Assembly: GCA_002841685.1 (NCBI GenBank)
Contig: PHAM01000041.1
Location: 1-17,012, forward strand
Direction of reading: 5' to 3'
DNA: 17,012 nt
Source: Elusimicrobia bacterium HGW-Elusimicrobia-2
GTDB lineage: Bacteria; CG03
This document shows positions 1-6,869 of this stretch, one piece after another. The position numbers and the translations under genes are program-made. The notes beneath the pieces were generated by a model that saw only the letters and a program-made list of their open reading frames with translations, was not told the DNA's origin and searched no databases. Within the stretch, counting starts at the first letter, position 1. Every line of letters begins with the position of its first letter.

Positions 1-137
1 CAACATTGCTATGATCCCGCCTGTTGATCTTTGTTCTTTGCTTAAGAAAAAAATTGCTTTTTCAAATAAAAGGGGTTACGATGTATTTGCCGTTCCCTGC
101 TCATTGGCTTGTCATTGGCTGGCAGAAATCAGATTAA
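1..137. other. Non-coding stretch downstream of murJ
   Basis: I see no convincing gene here. Short open frames exist on the plus strand but none has a ribosome-binding site plus recognisable protein. Read on the minus strand, the DNA after the murJ stop contains a weak A/T-only hairpin (about 47-66, stem GAAAAA/TTTTTTC with loop GCAA). This could act as a feeble transcription end, but it lacks a GC-rich stem. A 9-base direct repeat (TCATTGGCT at 101-109 and 112-120) is also present and is probably chance. Confidence 0.4.
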
Positions 138-1640
138 TCAGAAGAATGATCGGAAGGCTCGGGCGGAAATTAAATATATGCCGCCGGCGAGGGCAATCTT
201 GATGAGCGTGTGCATCTGGAAGGGCGCCAGGAGAAAGCCCGCCATGATGGCTGATGCAGCGAGGATAACAGACAATTTCCTGTAGAATGATGCTGGGGGC
301 CTGATGCCGTCTTTGAGAACCAGCCATACAAGCAGAGCGAAATTCGTCAACGCGGCGAAGCTCGTCGCCCCTGCAAGGCCGCCCGGGCCCAGATGAAAGA
401 CAAGGGCGGCGATATCGCCAGCTATGTTCACTATAAAGGATAATACGGCTATTTTGACCGGCGTCCTCATATCTTTTTTCGAGTAAAAATAATTAGCGAA
501 TATCCTGATACCGGCGAAAGCCGCCAGTCCCGCCGAATAAAAAACCAGAGCCGCGGAGGTCATCGCCGTGGAGCCGGATGAGAAAAGCCCTCTCTCAAAA
601 AGGAGCGACACCGTCTCTCCCGCGAGAATGATCAGCCCGAGCGTTGAGGGGATTATCAGAAACAGGCTCGCCGCGAAGGAATCAAAAAGATTCTTCGCCA
701 CAGCGCCGGTTTTTTTCTCCGCCCGCGCGTCGGACATAAAGGGGAGCGAGACCATTGAAATAGACACCCCGAAAAGAGCCAGCGGCAGCTGGTAAAGGCG
801 GTTGGCGAAATAAAGCGCCGACACGACCCCCGCCCCCATGAGCGTGGCGCAGATGGTGTCAACGAATATGTTGAGCTGCATCACTGAAACGCCCATAGCC
901 ACAGGTATCAGGCGGACGATTATTCTTTTCACATCCGTGTTGGAGAACACGCCTTTGACAAAAAAATAAAACGACGCGACCTTTTCCCTGAAAAGGATGG
1001 GCAGCATTAAGGCGAAATGGAGAAAGAATCCTATGACAGCAAATACGGCGAGGCCCCTTATGTCATAGCCCGGTATCCCGCGGGTGAAAAACATGAAAAA
1101 AACTATCGCGCTGACATTGAATAGGGCCGGCGCGACTGCGGGAATAAAAAAATATTTCCTGGCGTTGCATATCCCCATGGCTATGGTCGCCATCGTCACA
1201 AGAATAAGGATGGGAAACATTATCCTCGCCAGCGCCACCGTTAAAGCAAACTGCTCCGTGTTTCCGGAAAAACCGGGAGCTATCAATCGCACTATTTGCG
1301 GCGTGAAAATAACGCCCGCGGCCGTGAGGAAAAAACAAATGACGAAAAGAAAGGAGAACATGCTGCCGGCAAGCCTTTTCGCCCTCTCCTCCTCCTTTTT
1401 AACGAGCATCTCCGAATAGACGGGTATCATAGCGGCCGGCAGGGCCCCTTCTCCCAGCAGACGCCTCAGAAGATTCGGTATCCTGAAAGCCACATAGAAA
1501 GCGTCGGCGAACATTGAAGTGCCGAAATATTTGGCCATGAAGATATCCCTGACCATACCCAGTATCCTCGAGATCATGGTAGCCGCAGAGACAGCGGCGA
1601 AACCTTTTTTCAGCGGCGTGTTGAAAATTCTTTTTATCAT
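138..1640 (-). CDS. murJ: Lipid II flippase MurJ (MviN family)
   Basis: A 500-residue polytopic inner-membrane protein of the MOP/MATE superfamily, which moves lipid-linked peptidoglycan precursor across the inner membrane for cell-wall synthesis. The N-terminus carries the family signature: SRILG with Arg25, then VRD with Arg31, ADAF with Asp46, and PNLLRRLLGEGA around residues 56-66. These match charged positions known to be needed in E. coli MurJ. Hydrophobic segments run along the whole length, as expected for about 14 membrane helices, and 500 residues is normal for the family. The ATG at 1638-1640 is chosen because the protein then begins like its relatives. No clear Shine-Dalgarno sequence precedes it. 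It is divergent from rpsT with 81 bases between the start codons. Confidence 0.95.
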   Translation of the reverse strand: MIKRIFNTPLKKGFAAVSAATMISRILGMVRDIFMAKYFGTSMFADAFYVAFRIPNLLRRLLGEGALPAAMIPVYSEMLVKKEEERAKRLAGSMFSFLFVICFFLTAAGVIFTPQIVRLIAPGFSGNTEQFALTVALARIMFPILILVTMATIAMGICNARKYFFIPAVAPALFNVSAIVFFMFFTRGIPGYDIRGLAVFAVIGFFLHFALMLPILFREKVASFYFFVKGVFSNTDVKRIIVRLIPVAMGVSVMQLNIFVDTICATLMGAGVVSALYFANRLYQLPLALFGVSISMVSLPFMSDARAEKKTGAVAKNLFDSFAASLFLIIPSTLGLIILAGETVSLLFERGLFSSGSTAMTSAALVFYSAGLAAFAGIRIFANYFYSKKDMRTPVKIAVLSFIVNIAGDIAALVFHLGPGGLAGATSFAALTNFALLVWLVLKDGIRPPASFYRKLSVILAASAIMAGFLLAPFQMHTLIKIALAGGIYLISARAFRSFF

Positions 1641-1669
1641 TTGACGGACATAGCTAATTTTGATAGCAT
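1641..1669 (+). promoter_or_regulatory. Promoter of rpsT (extended -10)
   Basis: TTGACG at 1641-1646 is followed after exactly 17 bases by TAGCAT at 1664-1669. TG at 1661-1662 supplies an extended -10 element (TGA-TAGCAT). This is a strong sigma-70-type arrangement for a ribosomal protein gene, about 50 bases ahead of the rpsT start codon. The -35 box abuts the murJ start codon on the other strand, so the two genes must share this tight divergent region. Confidence 0.65.
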
Positions 1670-1690
1670 TGCTCTCGAAAGAAAAGGTCC

Positions 1691-1717
1691 CCCGCAGAAG
1701 AACGCGCGGGCAGGAGG
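1691..1717 (+). promoter_or_regulatory. rpsT leader hairpin and ribosome-binding site
   Basis: CCCGC at 1691-1695 pairs with GCGGG at 1706-1710 around a 10-base loop. AGGAGG at 1712-1717 follows at once and lies 4 bases before the ATG at 1722. The ribosome-binding site settles the rpsT start; an upstream in-frame ATG at 1641 lies in the promoter. A stem pressed against the ribosome-binding site could modulate translation. S20 is autoregulated in E. coli, but whether this stem is involved is conjecture. Confidence 0.45.
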
Positions 1718-1721
1718 AAAA

Positions 1722-1994
1722 ATGGCAAAATTAAAAACAGGCAGACATACGAGCGCTATGAAAGAGGCAAGGCAGAACCGTAAAAAGCGCTCCGCCAACC
1801 GTAAAATCAAAACAGCGCTCAAGACGGAGATCAAACAGTACAAAGCCGCCATCAGCGAAAAAGGCGGAAAACCCGCCGAAAAGATCGCGAATATCCAGGG
1901 AATACTGGATAAAATGTCCAAGAAGAAGATCTTTCACGGCAACAAATCTGACAGGCTGAAATCACGCCTCAGCGCCCTTTCCAAAAAAGCCTGA
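1722..1994 (+). CDS. rpsT: 30S ribosomal protein S20
   Basis: A 90-residue, very basic protein that binds 16S rRNA in the body of the small ribosomal subunit. It begins MAKLKTGRHTSAMKEARQN and continues with the Lys/Arg-rich helix (NRKKRSANRKIKTALK) and an Ala/Lys-rich C-terminal helix ending SRLSALSKKA, as is typical of S20 in both length and pattern. The start at 1722 is fixed by a perfect AGGAGG four bases upstream. It has its own extended -10 promoter. It is the only complete plus-strand gene in the window, divergent from murJ. Its last 33 bases overlap the convergent 3' end of holA. Confidence 0.95.
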   Translation: MAKLKTGRHTSAMKEARQNRKKRSANRKIKTALKTEIKQYKAAISEKGGKPAEKIANIQGILDKMSKKKIFHGNKSDRLKSRLSALSKKA

Positions 1995-2933
1995 TATCCT
2001 CACCGCCGCGTTAGCGAAAGCCCCCGGCTGCCCGCTCTTGTATTTTTCAAAAGTCTCAAGTATTGTTTTGTAAGCTTCCAGTATCTTTTCTTCCGGGGTG
2101 GATGAGACGATCCTGACGGTGGCCTCCTGCTGATTTTTGTCAAATATACCCAGCGCTTTCGCGTCGTTTATGTTCACCGGATGCCCCTCCCTGATCTTCT
2201 GTTTGAGCGTTAAAAATTTTTCAAACAGCCCCCTCGCGTATCCGAGGCAGCCCATCTCGCCGTCACTTTTCAGCTGTTCGGCCTTTTGGAGCAGAGCGGC
2301 GGCCTCGCCCCCTACCATCTGCCATGTAAATTCAAAAATACTGTCCGTCTCCCTTGATGTGCTTATTCTCTCGACATCATCCCGGGTGACGACAGCGTCA
2401 TCCGCCTTGAAAGTGAGGAGCTTGCTCACATTGAGATCTATGTCAACGCTGCTGTTGCGGCTGATCTCTATAAGAGCGGACATCGCGGCATCATCGATCC
2501 TTTTCCCTTCTTTAGCCAGCCTCGCACGCACCGCCGAGGCGGTTTTCCACGGAAAAGGCTTGAAGCAGTCAACGACGACAATATCGGGGAAAGTAAAAAA
2601 CTTTTTGAGGCGCGCGTTCCAGGCGCAGAAAATAACGAGCACCGTTGTGCTGTTCTTTGAATAAGAAAGGATGGCCGTCAGTTCTTCGTTCTTAAAACCT
2701 TCCGCGTCCTTTATCAGCACGATTTTTTTGTCCGAAAAGAGCAGCTGCGAATTGAGCTCCGTGAGGATATCTCCCGGCGGAAAAGCGGGATCAGTCCGGA
2801 TGATACTGGATGGCCCCAGCGCCTTGCAGATGAGCCCAAAACCTTCTTCCTTGCAGCCGTCATCGGCGCCGATGAACACATAGACGGGATTGACACGCCG
2901 TTCGATCTGCCGTTTAAAAGCGTCTATGTACAC
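1962..2933 (-). CDS. holA: DNA polymerase III delta subunit
   Basis: A 323-residue clamp-loader subunit. HolA opens the beta sliding clamp as part of the DNA polymerase III holoenzyme. The N-terminal PVYVFIGADDGCKEE region is the family's degenerate P-loop, followed by a middle helical part (FEFTWQMVGGEAAALLQKAEQL) and the C-terminal collar domain. The length is close to the usual ~330-340 residues. The start is a GTG at 2931-2933, only 6 bases after the lptE stop and without a clear Shine-Dalgarno, suggesting translational coupling. Its place in the leuS-lptE-holA string matches the order in E. coli and supports the call. The 3' end overlaps rpsT tail-to-tail. Confidence 0.9.
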   Translation of the reverse strand: MYIDAFKRQIERRVNPVYVFIGADDGCKEEGFGLICKALGPSSIIRTDPAFPPGDILTELNSQLLFSDKKIVLIKDAEGFKNEELTAILSYSKNSTTVLVIFCAWNARLKKFFTFPDIVVVDCFKPFPWKTASAVRARLAKEGKRIDDAAMSALIEISRNSSVDIDLNVSKLLTFKADDAVVTRDDVERISTSRETDSIFEFTWQMVGGEAAALLQKAEQLKSDGEMGCLGYARGLFEKFLTLKQKIREGHPVNINDAKALGIFDKNQQEATVRIVSSTPEEKILEAYKTILETFEKYKSGQPGAFANAAVRISGFFGKGAEA

Positions 2934-2939
2934 GTTTAT

Positions 2940-3452
2940 TTATCTGTTGCGCAGCAGAAGATAAACTATCTCGGAGGCGAGTTCGTCTATGGCGCGCTCC
3001 TGCGCGTTCTGCTCGGTTTCTATAATGGCTCCAGGACGGGATCTGCCCGGCGGATTGAAGCGCACATCTATGGGAATGGATTTCTCTTCGCAAAGCACTT
3101 TGCCGGATTCGGATTCCACAAAACGCAGATCGGCTTCTATCCAGAGCTTGTACTCCTCCACAACGCCGTTGGCGTCAAAACTCAGAGGAACGAGCTCGTA
3201 TGTGGTTATATCCCCTATGAGAAGGGCGTCGGTATTTTCAGAAGAGGGGATGAGGCGGCCGTCCTCCATGAGAGCGTCGTTCAGTTTCTGGAAGAGCTTG
3301 TCTTCAAGGCCGTAAAGGACGGTCTTGTTGGAAAAAGCATTTATTTTCACGGTCCGGATATTGTCGGATAAAACAACATTGGGATTGGAGAAAGAACAGC
3401 CCGCGGCCATCGCCAGCGAGGCGCACAAAAAACCCTGCGTTATTTTTCTCAT
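2940..3452 (-). CDS. lptE: LPS-assembly lipoprotein LptE-like
   Basis: A 170-residue predicted outer-membrane lipoprotein. It has a short positively charged start, a hydrophobic segment, and the lipobox-like AMAAGC with Cys19 as the lipidation site. In the Lpt pathway LptE plugs the LptD barrel and helps insert LPS into the outer membrane. Sequence identity within this family is low. The identification rests on the size, the lipobox, the YELVPLSFDANG strand-rich body, the C-terminal helix (QNAQERAIDELASEIV) typical of the family, and its position between leuS and holA. A strong AGGAGGTGG ribosome-binding site lies inside the last leuS codons, and the start overlaps the leuS stop as ATGA. Confidence 0.82.
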   Translation of the reverse strand: MRKITQGFLCASLAMAAGCSFSNPNVVLSDNIRTVKINAFSNKTVLYGLEDKLFQKLNDALMEDGRLIPSSENTDALLIGDITTYELVPLSFDANGVVEEYKLWIEADLRFVESESGKVLCEEKSIPIDVRFNPPGRSRPGAIIETEQNAQERAIDELASEIVYLLLRNR

Positions 3453-5863
3453 TTTCCACCTCCTATCACCAAATTCAAGATCTTTCCTTCAACATATATG
3501 TGTTTTTTGATCTCGCTGCCTTCTGTGAATTTAAGTATCTTTTCGTTTTCGCAAGCCGCCCGGACGATCTCGCTCTCCAGGGCGTGGGCGTGAAATGTCA
3601 ATTTCGCGCGCAGCTTTCCGTTGATCTGTATGATTATCTCTTTGTCACGGCCCTCCATGGCTTTTAGCGAGCAGGTAGGGAAAGTGTCCAGCTTTATTTT
3701 CAATATCTCCGCCAGCTCCGACGCGATAAAGGGTGCGAAGGGATAAACGAGTTTTACCGCCGTCTTAACGGTATTGGCAAAACCCTCAAAATTTCCGTGC
3801 CCGGCAAACAGCTTCTGCGTAAAATTGATCAGCTCCTGTATGGATGAGACAGCGGTGTTGAACTGGAATCTGTTGAAATCCTTCTCCACCGCCGCGACGG
3901 TTTTGGCAGTTATAAATTCCAGCTCCTTTTTTTCAGGCAGCGACTTCCCCGCTCCGCCGCATGAGGCCGCCTCCATGCCGAGCCGCCAGAGTTTTTTGAG
4001 AAACCGGCTGCACCCGCGCACGCCCTCATCCGACCATTCAAGATCCCTCTCGGGGGGTGAGGCGAAAAGTATGAACATCCGGCCGGCGTCGGCGCCGTGC
4101 TCGTTTAGCATTGCATCCACGCTCACCGTGTTGCCTTTGGATTTTGACATCTTGGAGCCGTCCTTGAGGACCATGCCCTGGCAGAGAAGGCGCTTAAAGG
4201 GCTCCGAGAAATCAAAAAGGCCGAGGTCGCGCAGGGCTTTTGTGAAAAAACGCGCGTATATGAGATGCATTGTGGCGTGCTCTATGCCGCCTATGTACTG
4301 GTCAACAGGCATGTATTTAGTGACTATGCCGCTGTCAAAAGGTTTTTGGTTGTTTTGGCTGTCAAGATATCTGAGAAAATACCACGAGGAATCCACAAAG
4401 GTGTCGAGCGTGTCGGTTTCCCTGCGCGCGGCAGCGCCGCATGCCGGGCATTTCACTTTCGCGAAAGAAGCGGATTTTTCGAGAGGATTGCCCTTGCCCG
4501 TGAATTCCGCGTCATCCGGTAAAAGAACAGGAAGCTCTGATTCGGGAACCGGCACAGCGCCGCATTTTTCGCAGTATATAACAGGGATCGGACAGCCCCA
4601 GTAGCGCTGCCTTGACACCAGCCAGTCTCTAAGATGCCACTTAACAACACGCTTCCCCTTGCCTTCGCCTTCAAGATAGACGGAAATTTTTTCTTTCGCC
4701 GTTTCCGAATCCAGGCCCGTGAAACTTGCCGAATTCTGAAGCGTCCCGCTTTCCGTAAAGGCTTCTTTCATGCTCTCGCCTGCGAGCACAGTATCCGGCC
4801 CAGAGATAACCGCGCACACGGGAATACTGTATTTTTTCGCGAAAGCGAAATCCCTCTTGTCATGAGCCGGAACGCACATAATGGCCCCGGTGCCGTATTC
4901 CATAAGAACGAAATTGGCGGCAAAGACCGGTATCTTTTCTCCCGTTACGGGATTGACGGCTTTCACAGGGAGCAGAACGCCGAATTTTTCTTTCTCCTCG
5001 TCGCTCTGAAGAGATCTCTGTTTTTTCAGCTCTTCTATTGCCGATTTTACGCCGCCCGATATATCATTTATAAGAGGATGATCCGGCGAGAGCGCCATGA
5101 AGGTCGCCCCCCAGAGTGTGTCGGGACGGGTTGTGAAGACCGTCAGCTTAGCGCCGTTTTCCAGGGGGAAATCTATTTCAACCCCATGACTTTTGCCGAG
5201 CCAGTTCTTCTGCTGGGCATTCACCTTTTCCGGCCATTCCAGGCCGTCTATGTCCGATAGCAGTTCCTCGGCGTAATCCGTTATCCTGAAGAACCACTGT
5301 TTGAGTTTTTTTGATTCCACGATGCTGTCGCATCTCCAGCATTTGCCGGAGACCACCTGCTCGTTGGCCAGAACAGTCCCGCAGTCGGGGCACCAGTTAA
5401 TGGCGGACTCTTTCCTGTAAGCCAATCCCTTTTCCAAAAACTTCAGAAAAAACCACTGGTTCCATTTTATGTATTCGTCGGAACAGGTTTTGACAAGACG
5501 CTCCCACTGGTAAGAAAGCCCCATGCGCTTCTGCTGTTCTATCATGCTGTCAATATTGGATAGAGTCCATTTGCGGGGATGCACGCCGCTTTTGATGGCG
5601 GCGTTCTCGGCGGGCAGGCCGAAAGAATCATATCCCATCGGATATATAACATCGTATCCTTTCATCTCAAGAAATCTTTTGTATGTGTCGCCTATGGAAT
5701 AATTCCGCATGTGGCCCATGTGCAGGGCGCCGGAGGGATAGGGGAACATCTCAAGAAGATAGAATTTTTCGCCCATGCCTTTGTTCGGGCTCTGCCCCGA
5801 GGCAAAAACGCCGGCCCATTTCTTTTCTATTTTTTTGAAATTGTATTCTTCAACTTCACTCAT
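3449..5863 (-). CDS. leuS: Leucyl-tRNA synthetase
   Basis: An 804-residue class I aminoacyl-tRNA synthetase that charges tRNA-Leu. The HIGH-type motif is HMGH at residues 48-51 (in PYPSGALHMGH) and KMSKS is at 571-575. A zinc knuckle is seen at Cys158/161 and Cys175/178, with a second pair of Cys-x2-Cys sites at 431/434 and 472/475. The CP1 editing domain (roughly 221-415) shows TTRPDTLWGAT and GTGAIMCVPAHDKRD, the bacterial editing signature. The anticodon-binding and C-terminal domains follow, ending with the IQINGKLRAKL element. The length is slightly short of the ~860 residues of E. coli, but no domain is missing. I see no strong Shine-Dalgarno before the ATG at 5861-5863. Confidence 0.98.
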   Translation of the reverse strand: MSEVEEYNFKKIEKKWAGVFASGQSPNKGMGEKFYLLEMFPYPSGALHMGHMRNYSIGDTYKRFLEMKGYDVIYPMGYDSFGLPAENAAIKSGVHPRKWTLSNIDSMIEQQKRMGLSYQWERLVKTCSDEYIKWNQWFFLKFLEKGLAYRKESAINWCPDCGTVLANEQVVSGKCWRCDSIVESKKLKQWFFRITDYAEELLSDIDGLEWPEKVNAQQKNWLGKSHGVEIDFPLENGAKLTVFTTRPDTLWGATFMALSPDHPLINDISGGVKSAIEELKKQRSLQSDEEKEKFGVLLPVKAVNPVTGEKIPVFAANFVLMEYGTGAIMCVPAHDKRDFAFAKKYSIPVCAVISGPDTVLAGESMKEAFTESGTLQNSASFTGLDSETAKEKISVYLEGEGKGKRVVKWHLRDWLVSRQRYWGCPIPVIYCEKCGAVPVPESELPVLLPDDAEFTGKGNPLEKSASFAKVKCPACGAAARRETDTLDTFVDSSWYFLRYLDSQNNQKPFDSGIVTKYMPVDQYIGGIEHATMHLIYARFFTKALRDLGLFDFSEPFKRLLCQGMVLKDGSKMSKSKGNTVSVDAMLNEHGADAGRMFILFASPPERDLEWSDEGVRGCSRFLKKLWRLGMEAASCGGAGKSLPEKKELEFITAKTVAAVEKDFNRFQFNTAVSSIQELINFTQKLFAGHGNFEGFANTVKTAVKLVYPFAPFIASELAEILKIKLDTFPTCSLKAMEGRDKEIIIQINGKLRAKLTFHAHALESEIVRAACENEKILKFTEGSEIKKHIYVEGKILNLVIGGGK

Positions 5864-5917
5864 AGCGCAATAATATCAAATAGCCGATAAAGAAAAAAGG
5901 GGAACATCGTCTACAAA

Positions 5918-6709
5918 TTATCTCATAAGAATGCGGCGGCGGACTTGCTTTTGAAGATCAAGATCAAGCTCCGTCATGAGCAGGCGGTTTCCGCGCGCGG
6001 GGGCTTCCGCGATTATCTTCCCCCAGGGATCGGTCACAATAGAGTGACCGTAACTCAACGCGCCCGTCGATGGACTTCTGCCCCACTGATTCGGGCAAAT
6101 CATAAAAATCTGCCATTCTATGGATCTCGCCCTCACGAGCGTTTGCCAATGGGCCTTACCCGTGATAGCGGTAAAATCCGAAGGCATCACAACGGCATCC
6201 GCACCCTTATCCGACAGCGACTGAAAAAGGGATGAAAACCTCAGATCAAAACACAGGGCCTGTCCTATTCGGCGGCCTTTAAAGGGAAAGACGGAAATCG
6301 TTTTGCCCGGCTTATAAATACCGCACTCGTCGATCTTTCTATCAGCATGAGCCCTGAAAAGATGGATTTTTTTGTATTTAACGGCTTTTGTTCCGCCGCT
6401 GTTGAGCACAAAGGATGTGTTGTAGAACTTATTCTTCCCCGCCGCCGCTTCAGGCGCGGAACCCGCCACTATGCAAAGAGAATGTTTTTTCGCCAGAGAC
6501 TCCAGCGCAGGATGCGCTTTCTTCCTGACGAATTCAGCGGCGGCGGCAAGCCCAAGCGCTTTGCCCCTGTAAAAACAGTATTCCGGAAAAACCAAGAGGC
6601 CGGCCTTGAGTTTCGCCGAGGCCTCGACGAAGCCTTTAATGCTCTCAAAATTTTTGATTACATCCGAACCTGAATTCATCTGAACGGCGGCAACTTTTAT
6701 TTTTTTCAT
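5918..6709 (-). CDS. Carbon-nitrogen hydrolase (nitrilase superfamily, Nit2-like)
   Basis: A 263-residue cytoplasmic amidohydrolase. The Glu-Lys-Cys catalytic triad is visible: Glu43 in FPEY, Lys114 in KYKKIHLF, and Cys153 in ALCFDLRF. The CFDLRF form of the nucleophile loop is typical of the Nit1/Nit2/YafV branch (omega-amidase or deaminated-glutathione amidase), rather than true nitrilases. The end of the protein (YGHSIVTDPWGKIIAEA) is also standard. The exact substrate cannot be read from the sequence. It lies 160 bases beyond lpdA and 54 bases before leuS, on the same strand. The gap to lpdA contains an inverted GC-rich repeat, so co-transcription with the gcv genes is uncertain. The start has no strong ribosome-binding site. 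Confidence 0.88.
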   Translation of the reverse strand: MKKIKVAAVQMNSGSDVIKNFESIKGFVEASAKLKAGLLVFPEYCFYRGKALGLAAAAEFVRKKAHPALESLAKKHSLCIVAGSAPEAAAGKNKFYNTSFVLNSGGTKAVKYKKIHLFRAHADRKIDECGIYKPGKTISVFPFKGRRIGQALCFDLRFSSLFQSLSDKGADAVVMPSDFTAITGKAHWQTLVRARSIEWQIFMICPNQWGRSPSTGALSYGHSIVTDPWGKIIAEAPARGNRLLMTELDLDLQKQVRRRILMR

Positions 6710-6720
6710 ATCTTAACCGT

Positions 6721-6837
6721 GCCCGGCAGAGATATCCGTAGACGGCCGCTCAGGTATGCGCTTCGCTGCCAATTCGCTCGGAGCGCCGGGCAAAACTCCT
6801 CGCTCATATGGCCCGCTCCGGATACCATCTGCCGGGC
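6721..6837. repeat. Imperfect inverted GC-rich repeat between lpdA and the amidohydrolase gene
   Basis: GCCCGGCAGAGATATCCG at 6721-6738 is mirrored by CGGATACCATCTGCCGGGC at 6819-6837 (the same word with one extra base and one change). The right arm itself folds (GCCCG 6811-6815 with CGGGC 6833-6837), and a smaller CGCTC-G-GAGCG palindrome sits between the arms at 6775-6785. Together they fill most of the 160-base gap. A related copy lies at 9975-9997. This looks like a REP/BIME-like dispersed palindromic element. It could help end or shield the gcv transcript, but there is no T-run. Confidence 0.55.
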
Positions 6838-6869
6838 TGGCCTTATGTTGCTCTTATAAAATTCCAGAT

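Noticed and set aside
11-202. Small plus-strand protein at the left edge
   Set aside because: It has no ribosome-binding site, runs into the 3' end of murJ, and its composition does not suggest a real protein.
1641-1721. N-terminal extension of S20 to the in-frame ATG at 1641
   Set aside because: This stretch holds the promoter and ribosome-binding site. S20 proteins begin at the MAKLKTGRH equivalent.
2137-2664. 175-residue plus-strand open frame inside holA
   Set aside because: It is antisense to holA, rich in Ser and Leu as expected from reverse reading, and shows no family features.
3774-4604. 276-residue plus-strand open frame inside leuS
   Set aside because: It lies antisense to a fully conserved leuS, shows no recognisable domain and has no ribosome-binding site; it is a shadow frame.
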